DNA of 64,000 nt from CBDDFN01 sp965227065 (GCA_965227065.1 CBDDFN010000003.1:45623-109622); one strand, 5' to 3'. Shown: positions 9,047 to 18,409, counted from the first letter of the stretch. Made by a program: numbers and translations. The notes: generated from the sequence alone by a model not told the origin.

Positions 9047-10191
9047 TATTTTGCACCTCGCTTGCCAAGTTCATTGAGCGGCAGATACGGCACGACACCC
9101 TGTTCGTCGCCATCAATGATGATCTTGTCCATATCGCCCAGAACCTTTTCCATGGTCTCAAGGAAGATGCGTTTGCGGACAACATCCTTGGAATTCTTGT
9201 ACTCTTCATAGATCGAGATGAAGCGGGCGGCCTCACCTTGCGCGGTGGCAATCGAGCTTTCCTTGTAGCCCTTGGCTTCCTCGATAATCCGCTTGGCGTC
9301 ACCCCGTGCGCGGGGAACAACGTCGCGCGCATAGGCTTCGGCCTTGTTGCGCTCGGTCTCCGCATCGGCCTGGGCGGCCTGGACGTCGCGGAAGGCGGCA
9401 ATCACCTCGCTTGGCGGATCAACATTTTGCAGCTGAACTTCCTGGATCAGAACACCTGCGCCATATTCATCAAGCACGTTTTGCATCGCGATCTTGACTT
9501 CATCCTCGATCTGGCCGCGGCCCTCGGTCAGGATGAAGTTGATCTTGTTCTGGCCGATCACTTCGCGCATCACCGATTCGGCGACCGCTTTCACAACTTC
9601 GACCGGGTCTTTCAGATTGAACAGATAATCGGGCGCATTGCCGATTTTCCACAGAACCGAGAAATCAATATCAACGATGTTTTCATCGCCGGTCAGCATC
9701 AGGCTTTCGGTTTTCAGGTCCGACCCGGTCGCCGAAAAACCGACATCAACGCGGTTGACGGTTTCAACCTTGGGCGTCATGTGGCTTTCGATCGGATAAG
9801 GCAGGCGGTAGCGCAAGCCCGGATTGGTCTGTTCGGAATATTTGCCGAAGCGCAGCACAATGCCCTGCTCTTCGGGGCCGACCTGATAAAAGCCCGATGC
9901 AAGCCACAGGCCGACAATCACTGCCGCTATCAGCGCAAACAGACGGCCGGAATTGCCGCCGCTGCCGCCGAACATCTGGTTGAGCTTGTCCTGGCCCTGG
10001 CGGATCAGGTCATCGAGGTCCGGGCCTTGAGGACCTTGGGGGCCACCGCCACCGGGACGCCGCGGTCCGCGCGGACCCCGCGGTCCACCCTGGCCGCCGC
10101 CGCCGCCCCAGGGGCCCTGATTGTTCGGGCCACGGCCCCAGGGACCGCCATTTCCGCCTGAATTCTCGCTCTTATTGTCATCCCATGGCAT
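9046..10191 (-). CDS. hflK: HflK, FtsH protease modulator
   Basis: HflK is the partner of HflC. The start at MPWDDNKSENSGGN is the usual family start; an alternative ATG lies 8 codons upstream. The first 70 or so residues are a Gly/Pro/Arg-rich tail with repeated RGPRGP and GGGG runs. A membrane helix (LFALIAAVIVGLWLASGFYQ) and an SPFH domain come next. The VNRVDVGFSATG region and the final coiled coil are typical. Length is 381 residues. It is the first gene of the hflK-hflC-DUF2065-HtrA run and is divergent from mrp. Confidence 0.94.
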   Translation of the reverse strand: MPWDDNKSENSGGNGGPWGRGPNNQGPWGGGGGQGGPRGPRGPRRPGGGGPQGPQGPDLDDLIRQGQDKLNQMFGGSGGNSGRLFALIAAVIVGLWLASGFYQVGPEEQGIVLRFGKYSEQTNPGLRYRLPYPIESHMTPKVETVNRVDVGFSATGSDLKTESLMLTGDENIVDIDFSVLWKIGNAPDYLFNLKDPVEVVKAVAESVMREVIGQNKINFILTEGRGQIEDEVKIAMQNVLDEYGAGVLIQEVQLQNVDPPSEVIAAFRDVQAAQADAETERNKAEAYARDVVPRARGDAKRIIEEAKGYKESSIATAQGEAARFISIYEEYKNSKDVVRKRIFLETMEKVLGDMDKIIIDGDEQGVVPYLPLNELGKRGAK

Positions 10192-10403
10192 TGGGCAACC
10201 ATCCTTGCTGTTCATTGTCCGCCTGCGTGAACCGCCTGTGGAAGACGAAAGCCGCACACATTCCTAACAGATAGGGTGCGGGGCTTTCCTTTGAAAGGGC
10301 CTCCGTTATATGACAGGCATGAAGGTCTATCAACAAAGGCCTATAGACCAAACGCTTGCCCCGCGCGTCTGGATCAGTGCGGCGCGGATTGTATGAGGAC
10401 ACT

Positions 10404-11519
10404 ATGACCGATGTAACCCGGGACGCCGTGCTAGCCGCGCTCAAAACCATCAAAGACCCCAGAACCGGCAAGGACATTGTCAGCGCCGGCCTGGCCCAGG
10501 GCGTGGTCGCCAAAGGCCCCCATGTCGGCTTCACTCTCGAAATCGATCCCGCCCACGCAAAAGTGATGGAGCCGGTGCGCAAACAGGCCGAAGAGGCGGT
10601 CAAAGCCGTCCCCGGCGTCCTGTCGGTGACCGGCGTGATGACGGCGCATTCGGATGCGCCTTCGGGCAGCTCGCCCCGGCAGCCCGACGTCAAAGCGGGA
10701 ACCGCCGCCCTGAACAACGCCCAGGGCATTCCCGGTGTCAGCCACATTGTGGCGGTCGCCTCAGGCAAGGGCGGTGTCGGCAAATCCACCGTGGCCGCCA
10801 ATCTGGCGCTGGCCCTGTCCGGGCTTGGCCTCAAGGTCGGGCTTCTTGATGCCGATGTTTACGGCCCCTCGGTGCCCCGCCTTCTCAACCTGTCGGGCAA
10901 GCCGACCTCGGCCGACGGCAAACGTATCGCTCCCAAGGAGGCCTTCGGCATCAAGGCCATGTCCATGGGCCTGATGGTCGATGAAGACACCGCCATGATC
11001 TGGCGGGGCCCCATGGTCATGTCAGCGCTGACCCAGATGCTGATGGATGTCGACTGGGCGCCTTTGGATGTGCTGGTAGTCGATATGCCGCCGGGCACCG
11101 GCGATGCCCAGCTTACCATGGCCCAGCGTGTGCCGCTGTCCGGCGCCGTCATTGTTTCAACGCCGCAAGACCTTGCGCTGATTGACGCCAAGAAGGCGAT
11201 GGCCATGTTCAAAAAGGTCGAGGTGCCAATCCTGGGGCTTGTGGAAAACATGTCGGTTCATGTCTGTTCCAACTGCGGTCATGAAGAACATATTTTCGGC
11301 CATGGCGGGGCAGCCCGTGAAGCCGAACGCCAGGGCGCTGACTTACTGGGTGAGCTGCCGCTTGATCTTGAAATCCGCACCGCATCAGACAACGGCACAC
11401 CCATCGTCGCGCTCAAGCCAGACAGCGCCCACGCCAGCCGTTTCACTGAAATTGCTCAGCAGGTCGCCGCCAAGCTGCAGGGCGCGCAGAAGGCCGCGCC
11501 TGCCATCGTGATGGAATGA
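10404..11519 (+). CDS. apbC: Mrp/ApbC-family Fe-S cluster carrier ATPase
   Basis: This P-loop ATPase is expected to bind and deliver Fe-S clusters to apo-proteins. The N-terminal DUF59/MIP18 domain covers residues 1-80. The deviant Walker A motif GKGGVGKST is at 121-129. Two cysteines in CSNCGHEE near residue 290 form the CxxC cluster-binding motif. The ATG after GAGGACACT gives 371 residues; the frame is open for 16 codons upstream without a better start. The stop codon directly abuts the stop of the convergent neighbour (TGATCA). Confidence 0.93.
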   Translation: MTDVTRDAVLAALKTIKDPRTGKDIVSAGLAQGVVAKGPHVGFTLEIDPAHAKVMEPVRKQAEEAVKAVPGVLSVTGVMTAHSDAPSGSSPRQPDVKAGTAALNNAQGIPGVSHIVAVASGKGGVGKSTVAANLALALSGLGLKVGLLDADVYGPSVPRLLNLSGKPTSADGKRIAPKEAFGIKAMSMGLMVDEDTAMIWRGPMVMSALTQMLMDVDWAPLDVLVVDMPPGTGDAQLTMAQRVPLSGAVIVSTPQDLALIDAKKAMAMFKKVEVPILGLVENMSVHVCSNCGHEEHIFGHGGAAREAERQGADLLGELPLDLEIRTASDNGTPIVALKPDSAHASRFTEIAQQVAAKLQGAQKAAPAIVME

Positions 11520-11945
11520 TCAGCCGAACCTGTAACGCACAAAACCCGGCCACAACCAGGGCCGGGACAACACCGCTGTGATAAGCGGGATTTGATCGAA
11601 ATAGACCCGGCGCAGCTTGACCATGCCGCTTTCCAGATAAAACAGATCGGTCATGGGGATCGCCAGACCCTTGCCGATCGGCAAGCTCAGCGTCCATTCA
11701 ATCGCCGCTTCCCCCGGCGTACTGATGGAGCGGTGCACCGTCCCCGACAGGCCCGGCATCCATTTAAGCAGCCGCTCAAATTCGGCAATCGCGGCCGTCT
11801 TACCCTTGATGGTTGGCAGATGGGGTTGAACAAGGATCACATCGTCGGTCAACAGGCCGGTCAGCCCCGCAACCGTCGGTGTCGCCCAGGCCTGTTCAAA
11901 GGCTTGGCAAAAGGCCGCTTCGGCCCCGTAGTGGGTTGCGGTCAT
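11520..11945 (-). CDS. NTF2-like/SnoaL-type protein
   Basis: The 141-residue protein has a cone-shaped NTF2-like fold signature: a helical start (AAFCQAFEQAWATPTVAGL), a strand DDVILVQP, a helix KTAAIAEFERLLKWMPGL and later strands including AAIEWTLSLPI. Members range from polyketide cyclases to binding proteins, and I cannot assign a substrate. Its ATG overlaps the nitrilase stop codon (ATGA), so the two genes are translated together and may act on related molecules. Confidence 0.7.
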   Translation of the reverse strand: MTATHYGAEAAFCQAFEQAWATPTVAGLTGLLTDDVILVQPHLPTIKGKTAAIAEFERLLKWMPGLSGTVHRSISTPGEAAIEWTLSLPIGKGLAIPMTDLFYLESGMVKLRRVYFDQIPLITAVLSRPWLWPGFVRYRFG

Positions 11946-12985
11946 ACGCCGACCTCATCCTGGACCGCATTCCCTACCGCATTCCCCACCGCATCCTGGG
12001 CAGGCGTGCGGCTGAGTTTTTCATTCACGCGCGCCGCATCCAGCCCCTGTTTGCGGCCCTTGCGGCGATAGTAGCTTTTGGCGGCCCAGTTCTGCTGGCT
12101 CCAGTACAGCTTGTGGAACAAAGGCAGGTTGGGGATCCAGAAATCATAATCAAGATTGGGGAAGACCGGGTCGGCATCGGCCGAGATGTCGATCTCGGCG
12201 GTGACAAAGCCAGCCCCTTCCATCGCATTGCGCGCGGCCAGCACCTTGCCTTTGGCGTCCACAATCTGGGTCTGGCCGACAAAGCGGGTTTGATACTCAA
12301 AGCCCCAATCGGCCCCGGCGGTCAGCATGTAGCGGCCCGACAGGGTGCCGGAATGGCTGGCCTGGACCACCGGCACCCCGATGCGGCGGGCAAATTCAAC
12401 CGGAGCCTGTTCGCTCATATAGCGGTTATATTGCCCGATGGGCCCCAGAAGCGAGGGCGCGCCGGGCCAGTTTTCGGGCATGTCCCACCAGTGAGTGCCA
12501 GTCAACACAAGCTTCACCCGGCCTTTCATGCGCGCCAAAGTCTGGGTGCGGATCAGCTCCCAGCACACGGCTGCGCCAATGCCGCCATCGGGCGTTTCAA
12601 ACACCCCGTCGTCAGACCCGCCGACATAAAAGGCATTCTCCCACATGGTGGGCAAATCCTTGTCATGGGCATGGACCGTGCCGTCAGCCAGCGCGAGATA
12701 GTAGCGATTGTAAAGATCATCGCCGTCGGCCACGAGGACCGAACCGCCAATGGTGCCGGAGTAGCGGCGCGCAAGCTCCACCATCATCTCAAGGGCGACA
12801 TGATCCCTGGGCAGCGCGACCTTGAAGGCATCCTCATTGGGGGCAAGTTTGCCGGAAAAGAATTCGGGCAACGCCACCGTCTTGGCACCGGCGTCAAAGG
12901 CTGCGCGGGCAAGCCGTTCGACATGATCCAGATTGTCACTCACCTGCCCTGATCGCGTATCGATCTGAACCGCTGCCACCTTCAT
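11942..12985 (-). CDS. carbon-nitrogen hydrolase (nitrilase superfamily)
   Basis: The Glu-Lys-Cys catalytic triad is visible: Glu41 in ALPEFFSG, Lys109 in HDKDLPTMWEN and Cys141 in GAAVCWELIR. These enzymes cleave nitriles, amides or carbamoyl groups; the substrate here is unknown. The ATG giving MKVAAVQIDT is preferred to the GTG two codons upstream because GAGGT is properly spaced from it. The 347-residue protein has an unusual C-terminal tail with a short repeat (DAVGNAVGNAVQDEVGV). That tail comes from a small tandem DNA repeat, gcattccc(t/c)accgcattcc, so it may be poorly conserved. Confidence 0.88.
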   Translation of the reverse strand: MKVAAVQIDTRSGQVSDNLDHVERLARAAFDAGAKTVALPEFFSGKLAPNEDAFKVALPRDHVALEMMVELARRYSGTIGGSVLVADGDDLYNRYYLALADGTVHAHDKDLPTMWENAFYVGGSDDGVFETPDGGIGAAVCWELIRTQTLARMKGRVKLVLTGTHWWDMPENWPGAPSLLGPIGQYNRYMSEQAPVEFARRIGVPVVQASHSGTLSGRYMLTAGADWGFEYQTRFVGQTQIVDAKGKVLAARNAMEGAGFVTAEIDISADADPVFPNLDYDFWIPNLPLFHKLYWSQQNWAAKSYYRRKGRKQGLDAARVNEKLSRTPAQDAVGNAVGNAVQDEVGV

Positions 12986-13054
12986 TTGCACACCTCATTC
13001 CCGGCTGAACACATCACAAGACGGCCATCCTAGCCGCCCGCGCATCCTTGGCAA

Positions 13055-14050
13055 TTACCTCTCAACCAGCTCAACCCGGCGATTTTGTTCGCGCCCTTCA
13101 TCAGTGCCATTGGAAAAGACCGGATTGAGCGGCCCGACCCCGTGGGGCTCCAGCCGCCCCTTGGCAATGCCATAGTCTGTTTCAAGCGCGGTAACGACAG
13201 CCCGCGCCCGGTCGCGCGACAGATTTTGGTTATAGGCAAATGTGCCTTTGGAATCGGTATGGCCGACCACATAGAACTGCGCGTCTTTGTGGGTGCCGAG
13301 ATAGTCTGCAATGGCTTTGAGCGCATCGGCGCTTTCAGCCTTCAAAACCGCTTTGTCGAACTCAAACAAGATACCGTCGAGCACCACCCGCCCCTTCTCG
13401 GTGATGTCTTTGCCGATCGCCTCGGGATCGACGGTGACAAGCCCGGTTTCAGCCGCCTTGACCTCGATAATATCGACCAGCGTACCGAGCAGCTTGGAAG
13501 AATGCTGTTCCAGATTGATCACGACATAGACGGTTCCCGCCGCGCGGTCCTTCTTGGCGACCACCGCGCCAGAGCCCCCCGATGACGATGACCCCGACAC
13601 CAGCGTACCGAGATAATAGTTCTGAACGCTCCATGCATTGGTGGTGAAATTGACATGTTGCCAGCCGCGCGCGCCAACCTCGCCCCGCACATTCGATTCT
13701 GGAAACACGCCCTCGACAATGATCTCAAAGCCTTCAGCCTTGAGCGCATCGGAGAAATTTTTCCAGATCTCAGCGACCGTCCGGTCAGTCTTTTCATAGG
13801 CATAAAAGGTGCGGGTGACACGGCCTGCGGTTTCGATCCACTCGCCAATGGTGCGATACCCCGTAACCGGGCCGGCCGGCACCTTGTAGGGGCGGAAATT
13901 TTCAATCTGCTGCCAGCGGATTTCCTGGCCGGGATAGCGCGAGATCAGCGGATGATCCTCGGTCCCTTCCTCATCGGCGGCCCATGCGGGGACTGCGCTT
14001 AAAATCAGCGCCGCCATGCCCGCACATTTCATGATTGTCTTGATGCTCAT
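13055..14050 (-). CDS. OmpA-domain outer-membrane/periplasmic protein
   Basis: A signal peptide ends at AVPAWA before ADEEGTED. The middle region, starting DHPLISRYPGQEI, resembles DUF4892-type N-terminal domains. The last 120 residues are an OmpA-like peptidoglycan-binding domain with ILFEFDKAVLKAESADALKA, then HTDSKGTFAYNQNLSRDRA and REQNRRVELVER. Length is 331 residues from the ATG that follows GGAAGGCAGGT. A Ser/Gly linker (SGSSSSGGSGAV) sits in the middle. It probably links the outer membrane to the cell wall. No operon partner is certain. Confidence 0.85.
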   Translation of the reverse strand: MSIKTIMKCAGMAALILSAVPAWAADEEGTEDHPLISRYPGQEIRWQQIENFRPYKVPAGPVTGYRTIGEWIETAGRVTRTFYAYEKTDRTVAEIWKNFSDALKAEGFEIIVEGVFPESNVRGEVGARGWQHVNFTTNAWSVQNYYLGTLVSGSSSSGGSGAVVAKKDRAAGTVYVVINLEQHSSKLLGTLVDIIEVKAAETGLVTVDPEAIGKDITEKGRVVLDGILFEFDKAVLKAESADALKAIADYLGTHKDAQFYVVGHTDSKGTFAYNQNLSRDRARAVVTALETDYGIAKGRLEPHGVGPLNPVFSNGTDEGREQNRRVELVER

Positions 14051-14112
14051 ACCTGCCTTCCCCTGTTTATCCACCCAGAACACTCTAGGGGGGATTGGTG
14101 AAGGGGTGAAGA

Positions 14113-14649
14113 CTATTCCGCCGCCTGATCCGCCAGGGGCGGCACATACGGCACCAACCCCTGATTGAGGCCTTTTTCAAGCTGGCCCAGATAGGCATCG
14201 ACACCCTTGTCAGCGCCCCGGAACACCATCATCAAAATGCGCAGAACCGGCGCCAGGACATGGCCATTGACCAGTGTGATGTCGGTCTTCATCGCGATGT
14301 AGGAGCCGCTTTTGGACGGCGCGATCAGAACCTCGGTGACCGCTGTCATCGGCATTTTGAGGTCACGATAGGTGCGCACAACCCGGCCTGGTGATTGCGC
14401 CTCAACGGTTTCCACCTCAATTTTCGAGGTGCCGATATCCTCGCGCCAGCGGGTCTCGCTCAGCGGCTCGACCTGTTTGGTCAAATCTGCGCCAACGGGA
14501 AAATTTTTCGCGTCCATGACCGCGGCAAAGACCTGCTCTGGCGGATAGACAACACTTTTCTCAGAAGACCCGGTAAGTGTTTGCGGCAGGAAATAACCGA
14601 CGCAGTAAGCACCGGCCACAAGGACCAGCACACCCAAAATCCAGACCAT
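14113..14649 (-). CDS. SRPBCC-fold protein with N-terminal membrane anchor
   Basis: A single hydrophobic segment (WILGVLVLVAGAYCVGYFL) is followed by a START/SRPBCC-like domain. Its signature is the strand-helix VVYPPEQVFAAVMDAKNFP, then RWREDI, and a long final helix containing GADKGVDAYLGQLEKGL. Such domains bind lipids or aromatic compounds. The 178-residue protein would face the periplasm. No partner or ligand can be inferred from the neighbours. Confidence 0.72.
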   Translation of the reverse strand: MVWILGVLVLVAGAYCVGYFLPQTLTGSSEKSVVYPPEQVFAAVMDAKNFPVGADLTKQVEPLSETRWREDIGTSKIEVETVEAQSPGRVVRTYRDLKMPMTAVTEVLIAPSKSGSYIAMKTDITLVNGHVLAPVLRILMMVFRGADKGVDAYLGQLEKGLNQGLVPYVPPLADQAAE

Positions 14650-14683
14650 GGCGCACCCCTTTGCTGTGCGCTTGGCTCAGCCC

Positions 14684-15625
14684 TTAGCCGTCGGACTGCC
14701 CAAGCGTTTCGCTCAACTCCCGCCACTCCCGTGCCGACAAACCCGATGTTTCTTGGGTCACCGTCTCGCCTGCCAGCATGCGTTGCACGATCGACAAACC
14801 CTGTGCCGACAGATGAACGCCTCCAAAGCGATAGTCCATAAACGCCTCATGCGCAATCGGCACCCACGCCTTGACCGTGTCGAGCATCACATCGGCATAG
14901 ACACGAATCTCATACTGCGCATGCGAATCTGCCCGTAAGCTCAAGAAATGAAAGAGATTATGAAGATCGGTCTTCCAGTACCACTGGGTGTAGTAGTTGA
15001 GCGTGAGGTTCATCCGCGCCAGCTCACGCGCCAGCCCCTCGCGGCTTTCATCCGCCGCTTCACCATCGGGGCCTTCATTGAGCATATATTCGTAATTGGC
15101 GTAGGTGCGTTCCGAATCCTCGATCAGCAGCCGCTTGACCTCAGCGGCCTCATCACCGGTCAGCACTGCGTCCCGGCCCTGCCGGTTTGACTTGGATTGT
15201 GCGGCGAGCTGGTCATCAGAGGGGATATAAAATTCCTTGTCGAGGATCGAATAGCGGGCGGAATATTCGTTCACATTGGCCGTGCGGTGGCGGATCCATT
15301 GGCGCGCCACAAAGATCGGCAATTTGACGTGATATTTGATCTCGCACATCTCAAAGGGCGTCGAATGGCGATGCCGCATCAGATAGCGGATCAAGCCCCG
15401 GTCGTTGGAAATCATCTTGGTGCCCTTGCCGTAGGACACCCGCGCAGCCTGCACAATGGCGGCATCATCGCCCATATAGTCAATCACCCGGACAAAGCCG
15501 TGATCAAGAACCGGCAAGGGGTCATAGAGCATCTCTTCAAGCGCAGGCGCGACCGCCCGGCGGGTCGGCGCCGACTGGGCCTTGAGCGCCGCAAGCTCGG
15601 CGCGCTCTTCTTCACTGAGCTCCAT
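14684..15625 (-). CDS. thyX: FAD-dependent thymidylate synthase
   Basis: ThyX methylates dUMP to dTMP using methylene-tetrahydrofolate, with FAD and NADPH as reductants. The signature RHRTANVNEYSARY matches the family motif RHRxxSxNExSxR, with Ala in place of the first Ser, as seen in other members. The ATG giving MELSEEERAEL follows GAGG by 7 bases and yields 313 residues. The frame is open 16 codons further upstream. No thyA or folate gene lies nearby, so ThyX may be the only thymidylate synthase. Confidence 0.95.
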   Translation of the reverse strand: MELSEEERAELAALKAQSAPTRRAVAPALEEMLYDPLPVLDHGFVRVIDYMGDDAAIVQAARVSYGKGTKMISNDRGLIRYLMRHRHSTPFEMCEIKYHVKLPIFVARQWIRHRTANVNEYSARYSILDKEFYIPSDDQLAAQSKSNRQGRDAVLTGDEAAEVKRLLIEDSERTYANYEYMLNEGPDGEAADESREGLARELARMNLTLNYYTQWYWKTDLHNLFHFLSLRADSHAQYEIRVYADVMLDTVKAWVPIAHEAFMDYRFGGVHLSAQGLSIVQRMLAGETVTQETSGLSAREWRELSETLGQSDG

Positions 15626-15690
15626 GATGGGCCTCTTTGTTCGGAAAAAATCTCGAACGCTGATCCTACCCATCCCGCTCCGAGTCGCAA

Positions 15691-15745
15691 CCGGCCATGT
15701 GGCCGGAGACAGTTTCGCTCCGCGACGGAAAGTGAGCCGGCGTTA
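15691..15745. repeat. short dispersed repeat, family 2, copy 1
   Basis: The sequence holds the hairpin CCGGCCATGTGGCCGG, then TTTCGCTCCGCGACGGAAAG and a GCCGGCGT tail. The same order recurs at 20771-20826 after nrdA: GGCCATCTGGCC, then ATCGCTCCGTGAAGGAAAGG and GCCGGTCAT. Both lie in intergenic DNA. The rest of this 161-bp gap upstream of thyX shows nothing else I can name. Confidence 0.5.
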
Positions 15746-15786
15746 AGCGGGCGAACGCAAGGCCGACTGAGGCCCGCCGCAGGAAT

Positions 15787-16182
15787 TTAGATAAAAGCCT
15801 GGGTCAGCACGATCACCGACAGGGCAAAGCCGCCCAGATAGGTGAACACCGCCCCCCATTTGCGGAACGGATGGACTTTGGCGAGCGAGTCGCACCACAA
15901 AAAGCCTGCAATCGTCACCAGCCGGGCCACCGTCACCACCACACACAGCGCATCGACCCAATAGGCGCCCGACAAATCCTCGGCAATCAGCATCAGGATG
16001 CACAGGATCGGCGCAAACTCGGCCAGATTGCCATGCGCCCGCACCGCCTTGTTGAGGGCTGAGGTCGGATCATCGCTCAATCCGGTGAGCATGAGTGTCC
16101 CGCGTCGTTGGAACGACACATGCAAACTCAACGCAAAAAAGCTCATGCCCAGAAGCGCTGTACACACCATTGCGATATTCAT
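15787..16182 (-). CDS. MAPEG-family membrane protein
   Basis: The 131-residue protein has four hydrophobic segments and the family core RAHGNLAEFAPILCILMLIAE, in which RAHGN...E is the recognisable MAPEG signature. MAPEG proteins include glutathione-dependent membrane enzymes; bacterial YecN-type members are mostly uncharacterised. Its ATG overlaps the stop of the DJ-1-like gene (ATGA), making it the last gene of a three-gene coupled operon with that gene and trmO. Confidence 0.85.
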   Translation of the reverse strand: MNIAMVCTALLGMSFFALSLHVSFQRRGTLMLTGLSDDPTSALNKAVRAHGNLAEFAPILCILMLIAEDLSGAYWVDALCVVVTVARLVTIAGFLWCDSLAKVHPFRKWGAVFTYLGGFALSVIVLTQAFI

Positions 16183-16817
16183 TGCTCCGTCTCCCCTTCC
16201 ACAAGACCATGGACGCGCGCAAACGGGTCCCAGCCTGCATCCTTGTGCCAGTCATATTCGGCAAACAAGGCCGCCTTCTCCGCTTTGTCGAGATCATAAT
16301 GATGGGCCATGACGGCAAGTGCCATATCCATTCCCGCCGATACTCCCGACGAGGTCCAGATGCGGCCATCTTCGACCCAGCGTGCCTCGGCCACCCACTG
16401 GGTTGCAGGACCGGTCTGCACCATCTCCTGAAATACGAGCTTGTTGGTGGTGGCGCGCTTATTGTCGAGCAATCCCGCCCGCGCCAGAAGCGAGGCGCCG
16501 GTGCACACCGACATGACACACCCCGCCTTCCCGCCCGCTTCGGTGAGCCAGCCGATCAGCGCCTCATTGTCAATTTCGCTGCGGGTGCCAAACCCGCCCG
16601 GCACCAAAATGAAATCATAGTCGGAGCCGTCGGCAAACGTCCGGTCAAGCGCGGCGCGCGGGCCCTGAATGCTCGGCACTGAACCGCCGCCCTGCCCCAC
16701 AATCAAAAGCTCAACCTCCTCGCCCAGATGTTTGAGCATGCCGAACATCTCAAGCGGCCCATAAAGATCAAGCAGTTCAAAGCCGGGAAAGACGAGCGCT
16801 GCGAGGGTTTTACTCAC
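16179..16817 (-). CDS. DJ-1/PfpI-family protein
   Basis: The glutamine-amidotransferase-like fold is shown by AALVFPGFELLDLYGPLEMF at the start and the nucleophile elbow MSVCTGASLLA. A GGFGTR loop lies between them. The best matches in memory are isonitrile-hydratase-like proteins and the N-terminal domain of GlxA regulators, but there is no DNA-binding domain here. A GTG start is chosen because it overlaps the trmO stop in GTGA and has GGAG 8 bases upstream. That gives 212 residues. Confidence 0.85.
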   Translation of the reverse strand: MSKTLAALVFPGFELLDLYGPLEMFGMLKHLGEEVELLIVGQGGGSVPSIQGPRAALDRTFADGSDYDFILVPGGFGTRSEIDNEALIGWLTEAGGKAGCVMSVCTGASLLARAGLLDNKRATTNKLVFQEMVQTGPATQWVAEARWVEDGRIWTSSGVSAGMDMALAVMAHHYDLDKAEKAALFAEYDWHKDAGWDPFARVHGLVEGETEQ

Positions 16818-17284
16818 GATTGTTTCTCCCAATAGTCGGCCATGATCTCGCGCGCCCATTCAGGCTCAAAGAAATCGCCGCGCGGGCGAAAGCCTGCCAT
16901 GACAGGCTTGAGATCAAGCACCGGCGTGCCGTCAATTGCATCAAGCCCGCGCACAAACAGCCTTGTGCCTTCAACCTTCACCACATGGGCAATGGTGACG
17001 CCCAGATGATTGGGCCGCGAATGGCCGCGCTGGGCGAAAATGCCGACCTTGGGCCAGTCGGTGCGGCCGCGCGGATGGCGCGCGCCGGTGACAATCTTGG
17101 CGGGGTCGGCCTTGTGGAAACAGTAGATCACCTGCACATGGGAAAATTGATCAAGCCCCAGAAGCGCATCGCCGGTGAAGCGGCTTTCATCCAGCGCGAT
17201 CACCGCCTCAACGGCGTCCCAATCATCATCATCAGGTTCAATCCGTCCGCCTTCAACGGTTCCAATGGGAGTGATATCAGTCAT
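16814..17284 (-). CDS. trmO: tRNA (t6A37) N6-methyltransferase TrmO family
   Basis: TrmO (formerly TsaA/YaeB, UPF0066) methylates t6A37 in threonine tRNA using S-adenosylmethionine. Supporting segments are PIGTVEG at the N-terminus, FSHVQVIYCFHKAD, then HPRGRTDWPKVGIFAQRGHSRPNHLG with the RPN(H)xG motif, and LDLKPVMAGFRP. The ATG preceded by AAGGAAACCTGCA gives 156 residues. At the 3' end it is coupled to the DJ-1-like gene by a GTGA overlap. Confidence 0.82.
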   Translation of the reverse strand: MTDITPIGTVEGGRIEPDDDDWDAVEAVIALDESRFTGDALLGLDQFSHVQVIYCFHKADPAKIVTGARHPRGRTDWPKVGIFAQRGHSRPNHLGVTIAHVVKVEGTRLFVRGLDAIDGTPVLDLKPVMAGFRPRGDFFEPEWAREIMADYWEKQS

Positions 17285-17328
17285 TGCAGGTTTCCTTGCC
17301 GGAGGACTATGGGCAGGCGCGATGCGCA

Positions 17329-17359
17329 TAAAAAACCCCGGTCGGTTGACCGGGGTTTT
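17329..17359 (-). terminator. strong intrinsic terminator after the 17.4-kb exported protein gene
   Basis: On the minus strand the stem AAAACCCCGGTC pairs with GACCGGGGTTTT around an AACC loop, and six T residues follow. It ends the exported-protein transcript before trmO. Confidence 0.9.
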
Positions 17360-17383
17360 GTGTTGGTCGTTCAAGCGCGCAGC

Positions 17384-18193
17384 TTAGAGCAACGGAGGCA
17401 GAAGCCCGCCGCCACCGCCACCGCCGCCATTGAGGATTTCCTCAACTTCGCGGATGTCTTTGATGATCCGTTCGGTTTCGCGGATGTTGCGAACCAGCAG
17501 ATTGCCCGGATCATCATAGCGGTCACGATGCTTGACGGTCTTGCCTTCGCCCCACAGTGAAATGCGGATGCCGCCCAAAACCACTTCATCGGTTTCGGTG
17601 CCGATCTTGCCGTCCACGAACAGGGTCACACCTTCAAGCAGGCCGAACTCAGCCCCGGCATTGAACTGAAAGTCTTCATTGCCTTCAAAGCCAAGCGCGG
17701 TCACACCCAGATTCAGCGCCACATCGTCGGTGGCGTAGAACTTGCCTTCAACACCGGCGAACCAGAAATCATCAGAGATGAAATCGGTCTCGGCCGATTG
17801 CCAGCCGATCGTGCCGCCCAGCGTCACATCATCGAAATACCATTCGGTTTCGATGCCCAGCCGCCAGACATCATAGATATTGTCGACATCCATATAAGAC
17901 GCGACCAGGCCGAACAGGCCGGTTGACGGCGCGCGCCAGAACAGGTGGCCGCCGATACCGTAGGCGAATTCGCCATCCAGCGAACCGGCCATTGCGTCAA
18001 CCTGCGCGCCAATACCTTCAAGGATCGGAATGGCGACCGAACCGGCACCGCCATACGCTTCCCCTTCGCTCAAAATTCCGCCAAAGCCTTCGCCTTTAAT
18101 ATTAAGCTGTGACACGGCGTTCTTCTCGGCAAATGCCGGAGCCGCCAACATCAAAGCCGTCCCCGCGATGGCCGCTGCCAATCCGTAGCGCAT
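17384..18193 (-). CDS. exported beta-barrel-like protein of unknown function
   Basis: A signal peptide (MRYGLAAAIAGTALMLAAPA, cut near AFA) is followed by about 190 residues of alternating polar and aromatic strands, for example FWRAPSTGLFGLVASYMDVD and TEWYFDDVTLGGTIGWQS. That pattern suggests a small outer-membrane barrel. The C-terminus departs from it: a charged helical stretch (RNIRETERIIKDIREVEEIL) ends in a run of eight glycines and LLPPLL. There is no terminal aromatic BAM signal, so the barrel would have to end before the helix. I do not recognise the family. A good ribosome site (GGGTGAGAG) precedes the ATG. Confidence 0.65.
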   Translation of the reverse strand: MRYGLAAAIAGTALMLAAPAFAEKNAVSQLNIKGEGFGGILSEGEAYGGAGSVAIPILEGIGAQVDAMAGSLDGEFAYGIGGHLFWRAPSTGLFGLVASYMDVDNIYDVWRLGIETEWYFDDVTLGGTIGWQSAETDFISDDFWFAGVEGKFYATDDVALNLGVTALGFEGNEDFQFNAGAEFGLLEGVTLFVDGKIGTETDEVVLGGIRISLWGEGKTVKHRDRYDDPGNLLVRNIRETERIIKDIREVEEILNGGGGGGGGLLPPLL

Positions 18194-18409
18194 GATCTCT
18201 CACCCTCTTTTCACTGGTGGTCTGAAATTAGACGAACAATAGCCGAGCCGCCCCGCGTGTCAAAGAACAGCTTGAGCTTTCGCACTCCTTAACCGCGTTT
18301 CACGCCCCCCTGCGGGAAATATGCCACGCCTTGATGACACAAAATGGGGAGCCCGCACGACAAAAGGCGCGCAATTCCGCCCGCGGCTTCCGTCAAGGCA
18401 ATTTTTTAC

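Noticed and set aside
11813..12952. Plus-strand open frame (379 codons) opposite the nitrilase gene
   Set aside because: The minus strand carries an intact Glu-Lys-Cys nitrilase with a good start. The opposite frame shows no domain.
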